From a bacterium (GTDB lineage: Bacteria > Zhuqueibacterota > QNDG01 > JAGLOF01): a stretch of 64,000 nucleotides of DNA. Positions 54,331-63,815 of this stretch are shown here, one piece after another. The translations under genes were made by a program, and so were the position numbers. Location: positions 125,503 through 189,502 of the forward strand of contig JAFGRY010000049.1 of assembly GCA_016934955.1 (NCBI GenBank). The letters are read 5' to 3'. The stretch's first letter is position 1. The number at the start of each line of letters is the position of its first letter. The notes beneath the pieces were generated by a model. The model worked only from the letters and a program-made list of their open reading frames with translations, did no database searches and was not told the DNA's origin.

Positions 54331-54990
54331 TCAGTCGAGTGCCTGCTCCGCAACTGTTCTCAGCGTTTTCAGCGCGCCTGCCGGATCCGGAGCCCTGAAT
54401 ATGGCCGATCCTGCGACAAGAATTCTCGCCCCCGCCCTGATGATTCGGGGCGCCGTTTTCAAATCAACGCCGCCATCGACTTCAACCGGCGGCATGCCTG
54501 ACCAGGAGACGACGGTACCGATCGTTTCGAGAGGTCCCGGCATGAATGCCTGACCGCCGAATCCGGGATAGACGGTCATGACCAGAATACGGTCGAAGCG
54601 ACGCAAAGTTTCCTGCAGCCCGGTAACGCCGGTGTCGGGGTTGATGGCGATACCCGCCTTCACCCCCAGCGAGTGTATCGCCGCGCACAGGTCTGAGGCA
54701 TCCGCCTGAACCTCCAGATGAACGATAATCCCATCGGCACCGGCAGCGGCAAATGTCTCTATATAGGATTCCGGATTATCGATCATCAGATGCGCCCAGA
54801 GGGGAAGCGTTGTGACATTCCGTACCGACCTGATCACCGGAGGCCCGAAAGAAATGTTGGGAACGAAGTGTCCGTCCATGACATCGAGGTGGATTGAGTC
54901 GGCTCCGGCCCTCTCAACCACGGCGATCTCATCAGCCAGGCGGCCGAAATCAGCGGCAAGAATCGAGGGGCTTATCTCTATCATTCCCAT
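54331..54990 (-). CDS. rpe: Ribulose-phosphate 3-epimerase
   Basis: A 219-residue TIM-barrel enzyme of the pentose phosphate pathway. SPSILAADF, HLDVMDGHFVPN, HLMI, and EVDGGV contain the metal-binding His/Asp residues. The start is either ATG 54990 or ATG 54984 (MIEISPS), the latter overlapping the PASTA stop as ATGA. The order fmt-rsmB-PASTA-rpe mirrors the Firmicutes fmt-rsmB-prpC-prkC-rsgA-rpe cluster. Confidence 0.96.
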   Translation of the reverse strand: MGMIEISPSILAADFGRLADEIAVVERAGADSIHLDVMDGHFVPNISFGPPVIRSVRNVTTLPLWAHLMIDNPESYIETFAAAGADGIIVHLEVQADASDLCAAIHSLGVKAGIAINPDTGVTGLQETLRRFDRILVMTVYPGFGGQAFMPGPLETIGTVVSWSGMPPVEVDGGVDLKTAPRIIRAGARILVAGSAIFRAPDPAGALKTLRTVAEQALD

Positions 54991-55751
54991 GTATCATCTT
55001 CCAGTTTACTGAGAACGATATTCACCGACTGCCCCTTTTCAACATGCATGCCGGCTTTCCTGCTCTGCTCGATCACCGTATTGGGGATCAGGTCCTTTTT
55101 GACCCGATACTCGACAATGCCGAGGATAAGGCCGTTCTGCCGGAGCATTTTTTGGGCAGTTTCCAGGCTTCTGCCGACAAGATCCGGCACGATGAATTCA
55201 GTGGGCAGCGGTCCGTTGCTCACCGTTATGCTTATTTTCGTGTTTTCCATTACATTGGTGCCGGGGGGGACGGACTGTTTGCACACCACTCCTCTGGGTC
55301 GGTAATTGTCGTACTCATAATAGGGCGGCTCTTCCGGATCGAGACCGCTCTCGCGAAGTTTGTAGAATGCGTCACGTTCGGAAATACCGGTAACGTCCGG
55401 CACTTCCACCGGACGCTCTCCGGCACTGACACTCACGTAGATGCGCCTGCCTTTTTTGACCAGCGAATAGGGCAGCGGATGCTGCTGGATGATAGTGCTT
55501 TCAGGATAGGTCGATTCCCACATTTCCTGCTCTTTGACGATCTTGAATCCGCTTTTTTCCAGCACTTCTTTGGCTTCGTCAAAGGAGAGTTCCGTGACAT
55601 CCGGAAGCTCCTTTTCGGCGCCGTGGTGCGTGTACAGCGGCATGAAAACATAGTCGAAGACTATGGCCAGCGCAAAGAGAATCACCACCGTGGCGGCGAG
55701 CCCAATGAACATATTCTTTTTTTCACGGAACCAGTCGATACAATTTCTCAT
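54981..55751 (-). CDS. Membrane-anchored PASTA-repeat protein without kinase domain
   Basis: A 256-residue protein: a short cytoplasmic start, one membrane helix (about 14-35) and three PASTA repeats (about 47-110, 114-181, 187-250), for example ELPDVTELSFDEAKEVLEKS, EVPDVTGISERDAFYKLRES and IVPDLVGRSLETAQKMLRQN. PASTA repeats bind peptidoglycan or lipid II on Ser/Thr kinases and PBPs. Here nothing but the repeats is present. Its position between rsmB and rpe is the slot of the PrkC kinase in Firmicutes. Confidence 0.92.
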   Translation of the reverse strand: MRNCIDWFREKKNMFIGLAATVVILFALAIVFDYVFMPLYTHHGAEKELPDVTELSFDEAKEVLEKSGFKIVKEQEMWESTYPESTIIQQHPLPYSLVKKGRRIYVSVSAGERPVEVPDVTGISERDAFYKLRESGLDPEEPPYYEYDNYRPRGVVCKQSVPPGTNVMENTKISITVSNGPLPTEFIVPDLVGRSLETAQKMLRQNGLILGIVEYRVKKDLIPNTVIEQSRKAGMHVEKGQSVNIVLSKLEDDTWE

Positions 55752-55769
55752 CTCGTTTCTCTGATAATA

Positions 55770-57104
55770 TTATGTCTTTTTGAGTCTGGCGGCGAACACG
55801 CCGTCGCACCCGTGCACATGAGGCCAGGTTCGTATATATCCCGCGGCAGTGACAACTTCCGGGGGAACATATTCCGCAGCCGGCTCCACGACCATGTCGC
55901 TGCGCAGATCAAGGAGCCAGGCAACGATCTCTTCATTTTCAGACGGCAGCACCGTGCAGGTGCTGTAGACAAGCCTGCCGCCGGGGGCGAGGCTCTCCGC
56001 AGCCCGCAGTATCATGGCCCGCTGCACCGATATCAGCTGATCGATATCCTCCTCCTGCCGGTGCCAGCGCAGTTCAGCGCGTTTTGCCAGAACTCCGAAT
56101 CCCGAGCAGGGAGCATCCACCATGATCCCGTCGGGAGCGCGCACCGGATACGACGTTGCACCGTCTCCTAAAATAGGAAATAGTTTCTTTATTCCCAAAC
56201 GATTTCGATAGGAAATCACTTTACGCAGCCGGGTCAAATTTTTGTCCATCGAAAGCACGGCACAGGAGTCGCCGCTCAATTCGGCGATATGGGTTGATTT
56301 ACCGCCGGGGGCGGCCGCGGCATCGAGAATCGTTTCTCCCGGTTTCGGGTCAAGCAGATGTGACGCCAGCCCGGCACTCACATCCTGCAGGGAAACGAGA
56401 CCGTCGGTGAACAGCGACGAGGAGAGTACCGGCGACGATTTGTCGGTGACGAAAAATTCGGGAAGCAGTGAAGCGGGAACGGCCCTGCACCCCAGAGATT
56501 CCGCGGCTGCAACCGCCTCGGCCGTATCGAGGCGTCCGCGTCTGACCCGCACACCGTATGCTGGACGACGGTTGGCCGCCTCGCAGATACCGGCTGTCAT
56601 CTCATAGCCTGTCTCCCTTATCAGCCGCCGGACCAGCCAGTCCGGAAAGGACCAGCGGATCGCAAGATAGTCGGCATCATCCTGTTTTTCCGGGTATGAG
56701 CAGAGGGCCGGATTTCGAATCAGGGTGCGCAGTACCGCGTTGACCGTACCGCGAAAATGCCCGTTACCGGTATCACCGGCCATAGCCACCGCCTCACTCA
56801 CCGCCGCGAAACCGGGAATACGATCGAGATACCGGATCTGGTAGAGGGCGGTTATCAGTATCCACTGCACCCTCAGCGGCAGACTGTCCCATTTGCCGTG
56901 GTACACTGAGGCGAGCCAGTGCGCGAGAGTCCGTTTTCTGCGGATTGAACCGTTTACCAGTTCATAGAGCAGGGAGAGATCTTCCCGCGACCAGCGTCCT
57001 GACGCGGCCTGGCCCTCGAGCAGCATGTCACTGTAACTGCCGGAACGGAACACCCGGAGACAGATATCCACCGCTGCGTCTCTAACGGTTTTCTCACGTC
57101 GCAT
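55770..57104 (-). CDS. rsmB: 16S rRNA (cytosine-967-C5)-methyltransferase RsmB
   Basis: A 444-residue methyltransferase with an N-terminal NusB-like domain (VRDAAVDICLRVF...) and a C-terminal SAM domain with DAAAAPGGKSTHIAEL, VDAPCSGFG and the catalytic-Cys motif YSTCTV. The ATG at 57104 lies 1 nt after the fmt stop; the open frame upstream inside fmt is rejected. Confidence 0.95.
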   Translation of the reverse strand: MRREKTVRDAAVDICLRVFRSGSYSDMLLEGQAASGRWSREDLSLLYELVNGSIRRKRTLAHWLASVYHGKWDSLPLRVQWILITALYQIRYLDRIPGFAAVSEAVAMAGDTGNGHFRGTVNAVLRTLIRNPALCSYPEKQDDADYLAIRWSFPDWLVRRLIRETGYEMTAGICEAANRRPAYGVRVRRGRLDTAEAVAAAESLGCRAVPASLLPEFFVTDKSSPVLSSSLFTDGLVSLQDVSAGLASHLLDPKPGETILDAAAAPGGKSTHIAELSGDSCAVLSMDKNLTRLRKVISYRNRLGIKKLFPILGDGATSYPVRAPDGIMVDAPCSGFGVLAKRAELRWHRQEEDIDQLISVQRAMILRAAESLAPGGRLVYSTCTVLPSENEEIVAWLLDLRSDMVVEPAAEYVPPEVVTAAGYIRTWPHVHGCDGVFAARLKKT

Positions 57105-57105
57105 A

Positions 57106-58062
57106 CTATTTCCCGAACACGGGCTCCGAAGTAAAACAGTCTCCTGCCTGAAGCGCGCTGCCCCTGATAAAATCACCGGCGGGGAGACGGCTCTTCCCCT
57201 GCAGCTGCAGTGAACCGATGCTCAGGGCGCCGTCGCCTGTTTGTACGATCAGCCCTCCCCTGCCCGCGCAGAGCACGGTCCCGGGAGGCCGGCCTCCTTC
57301 GACATCAGGGTGATCCCCCGCCTGCTCGGACTCATACAGCTTTATTCTGAAACAGTTCCAGTAGGTGAACGCCCCCGGGCAGGGAGAGAGTCCGCGAATG
57401 TGATTGCGGATACGCTCCGTCGGGAGGCGCCAGTCTATCAGACAATGCTCTTTGTCTATTTTCGGGGCCCGGGAAGCCGTGCCCGACTGCGGCAGGGAGA
57501 GAGCCGCTCCCCGTTCAATCAGGGAGGCCGTTTCGGTGACAGCCTCGCTTCCGATCGCCATCAGCCGGTCATGCAGCGTTCCGGCCGTATCACCGGGGAA
57601 TATCTCTGTTTCCCGCTGCAGGATGATGCCCCCGGTATCCACCGTTTTTTCAAGAAAAAAGGTGGTGACGCCCGTCCTGGTCTCACCGTTGATAATCGCC
57701 CATTGTATAGGTGCCGCCCCCCGGTATGCCGGAAGAAGCGAGGCATGGAGATTGAATGCCCCCCTGGGAGGCAGTGAAAAAACGGCCTCAGGGAGTATTC
57801 TGAACGCGACGACCACGAAACAGTCGGCTTCACAGGCGGAAAGGGCGTCGATGAAGCGCGGATCGGAAAGGCTTTCCGGTTCGAGAACCGGCAGCCCCAG
57901 ATCGAGGGCCTCACGCTTCACCGGCGTGGACGAGATTTTTTGTCCCCTCCCCCGCAGTGTGTCGGGCCTGGTTACGACCGCGGCGATGTCATGGCCGGCT
58001 GTCGCGAGTGAATGTAAGCTGGGGACGGCAAATTCAGGCGTCCCCATAAAAACGATACGCAT
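57106..58062 (-). CDS. fmt: Methionyl-tRNA formyltransferase
   Basis: A 318-residue enzyme that formylates initiator Met-tRNA using 10-formyl-THF. MRIVFMGTPEFAVPSL, the catalytic NLHASLLPAYRGAAPIQWAI and GVTTFFLEKTVDTG are diagnostic. The start overlaps the yajC stop by 1 nt. No def (peptide deformylase) gene is adjacent. Confidence 0.97.
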   Translation of the reverse strand: MRIVFMGTPEFAVPSLHSLATAGHDIAAVVTRPDTLRGRGQKISSTPVKREALDLGLPVLEPESLSDPRFIDALSACEADCFVVVAFRILPEAVFSLPPRGAFNLHASLLPAYRGAAPIQWAIINGETRTGVTTFFLEKTVDTGGIILQRETEIFPGDTAGTLHDRLMAIGSEAVTETASLIERGAALSLPQSGTASRAPKIDKEHCLIDWRLPTERIRNHIRGLSPCPGAFTYWNCFRIKLYESEQAGDHPDVEGGRPPGTVLCAGRGGLIVQTGDGALSIGSLQLQGKSRLPAGDFIRGSALQAGDCFTSEPVFGK

Positions 58063-58382
58063 CAGCCGTTTTTCTTCAGCACCTGGGCGATTGAATTGCG
58101 GGACACTTCAATTTTTACGTTATCGGCGATTTTAACGATCAGCAGGTTCTCCTGTTCCTTTATACCGGCAATGGTCCCGACTATGCCGCCCGCGGTGAGT
58201 ATGCGGTCGCCCTTGACAATCTCGCTGAGCATCTTCTGATGCTCTTTCTGTTTTTTTGCCTGGGGGCGGATCATAAAGAAATACATAACAACGATGATCG
58301 CGATCAGGGGCAGAAAGGCGAGCAGCGATCCTCCCTGCTGCTGTTGGCCGGAAGCACCCATCATTAATAGTAACTGATTCAT
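58062..58382 (-). CDS. yajC: Preprotein translocase subunit YajC
   Basis: A 106-residue Sec accessory protein with one membrane helix (LLAFLPLIAIIVVMYFFMI) followed by RPQAKKQKEHQKML and the small domain KGDRILTAGGIVGTI. SecD/SecF genes, often next, are absent here; tgt upstream is a usual neighbour. Confidence 0.95.
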   Translation of the reverse strand: MNQLLLMMGASGQQQQGGSLLAFLPLIAIIVVMYFFMIRPQAKKQKEHQKMLSEIVKGDRILTAGGIVGTIAGIKEQENLLIVKIADNVKIEVSRNSIAQVLKKNG

Positions 58383-58405
58383 GTTTTCTCCTTTTTTTAT
58401 TTGTG

Positions 58406-59533
58406 TCAGGGTGTATAGTCACGAAAAAACTGTTTTTTCCACGCGGGAAAGCGGTCGTCCAATATAGCGGTCCGCGCCTCTGCAACCAGGGCAAGGTAGA
58501 AATGAAGATTGTGAATCGTTGCCAGGGTGAGACCGAGAATTTCACCGCTCTGAAATAGATGACGCAGATAGGACCTGCTGAAATGTCGGCAGGTGTAGCA
58601 GTCGCAGCGGTCACTGACCGGACCCATGTCCCGGGCGTACTGCTGATTTTTAATGACGACTCTGCCTGTATGCGTGTAGAAAGTGCCGTTGCGACCGTTT
58701 CTGGTCGGGATGACACAGTCGAACATGTCGATGCCGAGAGAGATGGCGTCAACGATATCTTCGGGCTTTCCCACTCCCATGAGATAACGGGGTTTTTCCT
58801 CCGGCAGCAGATCCGCGGTAAAACCGGTCATCTCGAGCATCGCTTCCCGGGGCTCGCCCACCGCGAGCCCGCCGATGGCATAGCCGGGAAAGTCGAGATC
58901 GGCAAGCGACCTGGCGCTGGCGCTCCGAACCTGTTCATACACACTTCCCTGGACGATGGCAAAAGGATACTGTTCGTATCCGAAGAGCGGTTCCGTTTCC
59001 CGAAAACGGGTCCTGCTGCGTTCGGCCCAGCCGACCGTGCGTTCATGGGCGATGAGGGCCTCTTCCCTGGTGCAGGGGTAGGGTGAGCATTCATCCAGGA
59101 CCATGAGGATGTCAGGGCCGAGATTACGCTGTATGTCGATCACCGATTCGGGGGTAAACGTATGGGTGGAACCATCGATATGCGATTGAAACCGAACCCC
59201 CTCATCGCTGATTTTCCGCAAATCGGCGAGACTGAACACCTGGTATCCGCCGCTGTCCGTCAGAATGGGCCGATCCCAGGCGGAGAATGCGTGCAGACCG
59301 CCCGCGTCTCTGATCAATTCGGAACCGGGCCGAAGCGCGAGATGGTAGGTGTTGGCGAGGATGATCCGCGCGCCGAGCTCCCTGAGCTGCACCGGAGAGA
59401 CCGATTTTACGGATGCCCGTGTGCCCACCGGCATGAAAATCGGTGTCTCGACGCTGCCGTGGGCGGTTGAAAGAACGCCTGCCCTGGCCGCGGATGTTCC
59501 GCACGTCTTGTGAAGTGTAAACGGAACGCTCAT
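58406..59533 (-). CDS. tgt: Queuine tRNA-ribosyltransferase
   Basis: A 375-residue enzyme exchanging guanine-34 for preQ1 in tRNAs with GUN anticodons. DSGGYQVFSL, GYAIGGLAVGEP, and the zinc site CDCYTCRHFSRSYLRHL are present. The ATG at 59533 (MSVPFTL) follows the radA stop by 7 nt; the open frame upstream lies in radA and is rejected. Confidence 0.96.
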   Translation of the reverse strand: MSVPFTLHKTCGTSAARAGVLSTAHGSVETPIFMPVGTRASVKSVSPVQLRELGARIILANTYHLALRPGSELIRDAGGLHAFSAWDRPILTDSGGYQVFSLADLRKISDEGVRFQSHIDGSTHTFTPESVIDIQRNLGPDILMVLDECSPYPCTREEALIAHERTVGWAERSRTRFRETEPLFGYEQYPFAIVQGSVYEQVRSASARSLADLDFPGYAIGGLAVGEPREAMLEMTGFTADLLPEEKPRYLMGVGKPEDIVDAISLGIDMFDCVIPTRNGRNGTFYTHTGRVVIKNQQYARDMGPVSDRCDCYTCRHFSRSYLRHLFQSGEILGLTLATIHNLHFYLALVAEARTAILDDRFPAWKKQFFRDYTP

Positions 59534-59540
59534 GGTAATG

Positions 59541-60896
59541 CTAGAGATGGTCCGCAAGGTCGCCGACGCTCTTGATGCCGATGACAGCGGGCCCGTCCTT
59601 CCTGATCGTTTTTTTTGCATTGATAGCCGGAACGACAATGGCTGCGCACCCGAGTCGCGCCGCTTCCGACATTCGTTTTTCGATATAGGAGATACCGCGA
59701 ACTTCGCCGGTGAGCCCCACCTCACCTATATAGGCGGTGTTACGCGGCACCGGTTTGTTTTTTAAGCTGGACATAAGCGCGGCGATTACCGCAAGGTCGG
59801 TGGAGGGCTCCTGGATCTGCATTCCTCCCGCGGTGTTTACGAACACATCCTGTGATCCGAAACGGAGCCCCAGCCGTTTTTCAAGCACCGCCAGCAGTAT
59901 GGAAACTCGTCGTGGGGGAATACCGGTGACCGTGCGCTGGGGTACACCGTAATAGGACTGTGTTACCAGGGCCTGTACTTCCACGAGAAGCGGGCGGGTT
60001 CCTTCTACACACACGGTCAGCGCAGTGCCCGGAGCAGGCGGCTGCTCCAGGCTGACCAGAAACTCGGAAGGATTTTCAACCTCCACCATGCCGCGGTCGG
60101 ACATTTCAAAAATACCGATTTCGTTGGTCGATCCGAACCGGTTCTTGACCGCGCGCAGGAGCCGGTACTGGTGCTGCCTGTCTCCCTCGAGCAGTATGAG
60201 GCCGTCAACCAGGTGCTCCAGTACCCGGGGGCCGGCGATGGTGCCGTCCTTTGTCACGTGCCCGACGAGAAACATGGTAGTGCCGCTGTTCTTTGCCGCA
60301 CCGGTAAGCACCTGTCCGCAATGCCTCACCTGACTGATGTTGCCGGGAAGGCTTTCCAGGGCTGCGGAAGAGACGGTCTGCACCGAGTCGACCACGGTCA
60401 CTGCCGGCCGTACCTGCTCTATGTGCCCTGCAATCTGTTCCACATCGGTCTCGGCCAGCAGCAGCACGTGTTCGGCGGAGATGCCCAGCCGGTTTGCCCG
60501 CAGCTTTATCTGGGGAAGCGATTCTTCGCCGGAGACATAGAGAACGGATTTTCCGGAGGAAGCGACCGCGTTGCAGGCCTGCAGCAGCAACGTCGATTTT
60601 CCCATGCCGGGAGCTCCTCCGATGAGAAAAACGCCCCCGGGAACGACTCCGCCGCCCAGCACCCGGTCGAATTCAGAAATACCGATGGTGTCTCTGGGGC
60701 CGGTGCGGGTGGTGACGCCGGCAAGCGACGTCGGTTTCTGCCGCAGAGCGGTCCGGGTGAAAGCGGCCGGAACAGCAGCGGCTGTCTCTTCGATAAGCGT
60801 GTTCCACGATTCGCATTCGGGGCATTTTCCCATCCAGCGGGGAGACGAATACCCGCAGGCCTGGCAGACATAAGCTGTCTTCGGCTTTTTACTCAC
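59541..60896 (-). CDS. radA: DNA repair protein RadA
   Basis: A 451-residue RecA-like helicase for branch migration. Zinc finger CQACGYSSPRWMGKCPEC, Walker A GGAPGMGKSTLL, the RadA-specific KNRFGST and a Lon-protease-like C-terminal domain are present. Its start overlaps the mlaF stop by 4 nt. Confidence 0.97.
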   Translation of the reverse strand: MSKKPKTAYVCQACGYSSPRWMGKCPECESWNTLIEETAAAVPAAFTRTALRQKPTSLAGVTTRTGPRDTIGISEFDRVLGGGVVPGGVFLIGGAPGMGKSTLLLQACNAVASSGKSVLYVSGEESLPQIKLRANRLGISAEHVLLLAETDVEQIAGHIEQVRPAVTVVDSVQTVSSAALESLPGNISQVRHCGQVLTGAAKNSGTTMFLVGHVTKDGTIAGPRVLEHLVDGLILLEGDRQHQYRLLRAVKNRFGSTNEIGIFEMSDRGMVEVENPSEFLVSLEQPPAPGTALTVCVEGTRPLLVEVQALVTQSYYGVPQRTVTGIPPRRVSILLAVLEKRLGLRFGSQDVFVNTAGGMQIQEPSTDLAVIAALMSSLKNKPVPRNTAYIGEVGLTGEVRGISYIEKRMSEAARLGCAAIVVPAINAKKTIRKDGPAVIGIKSVGDLADHL

Positions 60897-61639
60897 GAAA
60901 GCCCTCCTTCCCCCCGCCTGAGCCCGTCCCGAAATCCGGTCACCACCGGATCGGATGTGCCGCGAAATGCATCGACACTGCCGTGAAACGAGATCACCCC
61001 GTCATGGAGCATGGCAATGCTGTCCGCGGTGACATAGGCGCTGTCAAGCTCATGGGTGACGATTACGGACGTTATTCGCAGCCGGGACTGGGTTTCCCGA
61101 ATGAGGAGATTTATTTCCCCGGCCGTTATGGGATCGAGACCGGTGGTTGGTTCGTCGTAGAGCATTACTTTCGGTTCCATAATGAGTGCGCGGGCAAGTC
61201 CCACCCGTTTTTTCATTCCTCCGGACAGTTCCGACGGGGGCTGAGCCGCTGCGGTCGCGAGCCCGACAAGAGAGAGTTTTTCCAGGACGCGGCGTTCAAT
61301 CTCTTTTGCGCCGTATGCTGTATGCTCTCTCAGCGGCAGCGCCACATTGTCATATACCGACATGGAATCGAAAAGCGCGGCGCTCTGAAAAAGCATCCCC
61401 ATTTTTTTTCTGATGGAGAACAGTTGCTTTCGTCCCAGCCCGGTGATCGTGACGCCGTCCACGGTAATGGTGCCCCGGTCCGGGCGCACCAGTCCGATGA
61501 TCGATTTCAGCAGCACGCTTTTCCCGTAGCCGCTTCTGCCGACGATGACGATCGACCGTCCTTCGGGTATGGTGAGGTTGACGTCCCGCAGAACGATGCG
61601 GTCGTCAAACAGTTTCTGCAATCCCGTAATTTCTATCAT
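60893..61639 (-). CDS. mlaF: ABC transporter ATPase, MlaF-like
   Basis: A 248-residue ATPase for phospholipid transport across the envelope. Walker A GRSGYGKSVLLK, signature LSGGMKKRVGLARAL and Walker B VMLYDEPTTGLDP match the MlaF/Ttg2A/MCE-type group. Paired with the permease 9 nt upstream; no MCE-domain mlaD gene follows. Confidence 0.93.
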   Translation of the reverse strand: MIEITGLQKLFDDRIVLRDVNLTIPEGRSIVIVGRSGYGKSVLLKSIIGLVRPDRGTITVDGVTITGLGRKQLFSIRKKMGMLFQSAALFDSMSVYDNVALPLREHTAYGAKEIERRVLEKLSLVGLATAAAQPPSELSGGMKKRVGLARALIMEPKVMLYDEPTTGLDPITAGEINLLIRETQSRLRITSVIVTHELDSAYVTADSIAMLHDGVISFHGSVDAFRGTSDPVVTGFRDGLRRGEGGLS

Positions 61640-61648
61640 CTCTTCACA

Positions 61649-62437
61649 CTAAAAAAGCAGCATGGCAAGAATGTAATCGAACACGAGAATAAAGCCCGAT
61701 GAATAGACAAAGGCCTTAATCGTCGAGGAACCGACTCCTTCGGCGCCGCCGCTCGTGTGCAGACCGATGGAACAGCCGATAAGCGCGGTCCCTCCGCCGA
61801 AGACCAGGGCCTTGACAAGCCCGGAAAATACATTATGCACGATAAAATGGTTACGAACGCCGTCAAAGAAAGTGGCTGCCGACACACCCAGAAGAAAATG
61901 GGCGACAACGAAGGCGCCGAAATGGGCGACCAGGTCGGCATATACAACAAGCACCGGCATCATGGTGAGGCCGGCGGTAAAGCGCGGCGCGGCCAGATAC
62001 CGCACCGGATCGATCGCCAGCGTCTCGAGGGCGTCGATCTGTTCCGTCACCTTCATGGAACCGAGCTCAGCGGCAAGAGAAGCGCCCACCCGTCCGGCGA
62101 TAACGAGGCCGGTAAGCACCGGGGCGAGTTCAATGAATATGGCCGCACTCACCGCGGCACCAAGAAAATTCATCGCCATATTGCGGCTCATGATCCCTTC
62201 GAACTGGTAGGCCGCCTGCCAGGCCGATACCGCGCCGGTGAAGATACTTACCACTGACACCAGCGGTATGGAATTGACGCCGATCTTGAGCATCTGCTCC
62301 AGGACGAGCCGCCGGTGTTTCAGCAGTGAAAGACCGCTTCCCAGGATACCGGCAAGCAGCAGAGACCAGCGCCCCGTTTCCCGCAGGATATCGAGGCACT
62401 GCGCCCCCGTTCTTCTCAGCAGCCAGAATCTGTTCAT
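61649..62437 (-). CDS. mlaE: ABC transporter permease, MlaE-like
   Basis: A 262-residue membrane permease with about five to six helices. LVSVVSIFTGAVSAWQAAYQ, ELAPVLTGLVIAGRVGASLAAELGSMKVTEQIDAL is the strongly conserved MlaE region (residues about 100-140). It overlaps nadD by 4 nt and pairs with mlaF. Confidence 0.94.
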   Translation of the reverse strand: MNRFWLLRRTGAQCLDILRETGRWSLLLAGILGSGLSLLKHRRLVLEQMLKIGVNSIPLVSVVSIFTGAVSAWQAAYQFEGIMSRNMAMNFLGAAVSAAIFIELAPVLTGLVIAGRVGASLAAELGSMKVTEQIDALETLAIDPVRYLAAPRFTAGLTMMPVLVVYADLVAHFGAFVVAHFLLGVSAATFFDGVRNHFIVHNVFSGLVKALVFGGGTALIGCSIGLHTSGGAEGVGSSTIKAFVYSSGFILVFDYILAMLLF

Positions 62438-63015
62438 CGGTACAGCCCTGCTGCCTCGATGTAGGCTTCAACTGCGGGCGGAACCATGTAGGTGATCGAT
62501 TTGCCGGCTTTGACCCTGCTCCGTATCAGGGAGGATGACAGCGATATCAGCGGCGTTTCAACGACCGACACTCGTCGCAGCAGCTCGGGATCGACTCCGT
62601 CCAGAGGGTATCCCGGCCGGCGCATCACGATTACCTGAATGGCTTCCAGAATACGACCGGGATTACGCCAGGTGTGCATCTCCCGCAGACTGTCCGCACC
62701 GATGATCAGACGGAAGGAATGGGTACCGTCCGTCTGCGTGAGAAAATGGCGGACCATCAGCTCCGTGTAGGAAACCGCTTCGGCACGTATCTCGATATCG
62801 GAGCAGTGATAGCGGACATACGATGAAATCGCCGCCCGCGTCATGGAAAGACGGTGGGCCGCACCGCTGATATCCGTGGAATCCTTGTGCGGAGGAAGGC
62901 CGGCCGGAACCAGAATGATCCGATCGAGCGCCAGTTCGCTGCGCACCCACTCTACGGTAATGAGGTGGCCGTAATGGATCGGATCAAATGTGCCTCCAAA
63001 CAAACCGCTGATCAT
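62434..63015 (-). CDS. nadD: Nicotinate-nucleotide adenylyltransferase
   Basis: A 193-residue nucleotidyltransferase making deamido-NAD from nicotinate mononucleotide and ATP. GLFGGTFDPIHYGHL contains the HxGH motif, and PPHK, SFRLIIGADSL and the C-terminal ISLSSSLIRSRV (ISSTxIR-type) are present. Confidence 0.96.
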   Translation of the reverse strand: MISGLFGGTFDPIHYGHLITVEWVRSELALDRIILVPAGLPPHKDSTDISGAAHRLSMTRAAISSYVRYHCSDIEIRAEAVSYTELMVRHFLTQTDGTHSFRLIIGADSLREMHTWRNPGRILEAIQVIVMRRPGYPLDGVDPELLRRVSVVETPLISLSSSLIRSRVKAGKSITYMVPPAVEAYIEAAGLYR

Positions 63016-63021
63016 GGTCCC

Positions 63022-63801
63022 CTATTTCCCGATTTGATACCGTGAAAGTTCTTCCCGGATCTTCTGCAGTTTTTCACCGGCCTTCTCCCGGAAATGGGAG
63101 GCGGGAAAATCATCGAGCAGACGCTGGTACGCCAATTCAGCGTCTTCCAGATTTCCCATGAGCAGCTGACATTCGCCCATCATGAAGAGCGCGTCGTCGA
63201 CGACATCCGTATCATAGTAATTGTCGATGACCGATTTGAACGAGATGAGCGCGGCCCGCGGATAGCCCATTTTCTTGTAGAGTTCGCCGGTCTTGAATTC
63301 CTTCATCCCGAGCTTGTTCCTGCACTCGCGCAGTTTTTCTCTGGCTTCGCCGACAAATTCGGAAAGGGGATATTCGTCGAGAAAATACTGCAGCTGACTC
63401 ACCGCCTTGGCCGTGTATTCCTGGTCCAGAGAATATTTGGGTGAAAGCCGGTAGTAGCAAAGGGCGATTTTGTATTCAGCGTCGTCGACGAATTCGCTCT
63501 GAGGCATACTGTTTATCAGTTTCTGATATTCTTCGATGGCCAGAATGAATTCATCGGAATAGAAATAGGACTCGGCGAGATAGAATTGGGTTCCTTCGAT
63601 AACCGGGTCACCGGGATTGTTCATCATGACCCTCGTAAACTGCTGTTTGGCCCGGTAATAATCCTTTTTATCGTAAAATGTCTTGGCATGGGCGAACTGA
63701 TCCTGGGGCGACATATCCCGGAAACTGACAATTTCCCGTCTGCACGAGGCAGCGGCTGCCGCCAGAATCGATACAACAGCCAGTAATACGATTTTCTTCA
63801 T
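63022..63801 (-). CDS. bamD: Outer membrane assembly lipoprotein BamD-like
   Basis: A 259-residue lipoprotein with signal peptide ending AAAASC and tetratricopeptide-type repeats (YRAKQQFTRVMMNNP, AIEEYQKLINSMPQSEFVDDA, AVSQLQYFLDEYP) characteristic of BamD/YfiO. BamD works with BamA in inserting outer-membrane barrels. The ATG at 63801 has an AGGAG site 5 nt away, better than the in-frame GTG at 63807. Confidence 0.9.
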   Translation of the reverse strand: MKKIVLLAVVSILAAAAASCRREIVSFRDMSPQDQFAHAKTFYDKKDYYRAKQQFTRVMMNNPGDPVIEGTQFYLAESYFYSDEFILAIEEYQKLINSMPQSEFVDDAEYKIALCYYRLSPKYSLDQEYTAKAVSQLQYFLDEYPLSEFVGEAREKLRECRNKLGMKEFKTGELYKKMGYPRAALISFKSVIDNYYDTDVVDDALFMMGECQLLMGNLEDAELAYQRLLDDFPASHFREKAGEKLQKIREELSRYQIGK

Positions 63802-63815
63802 AGACACTCCTGATG

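Noticed and set aside
59534-59725. N-terminal extension of tgt into radA
   Set aside because: Tgt homologues start near MSVPFTL and the extension is read from the radA coding sequence out of frame.
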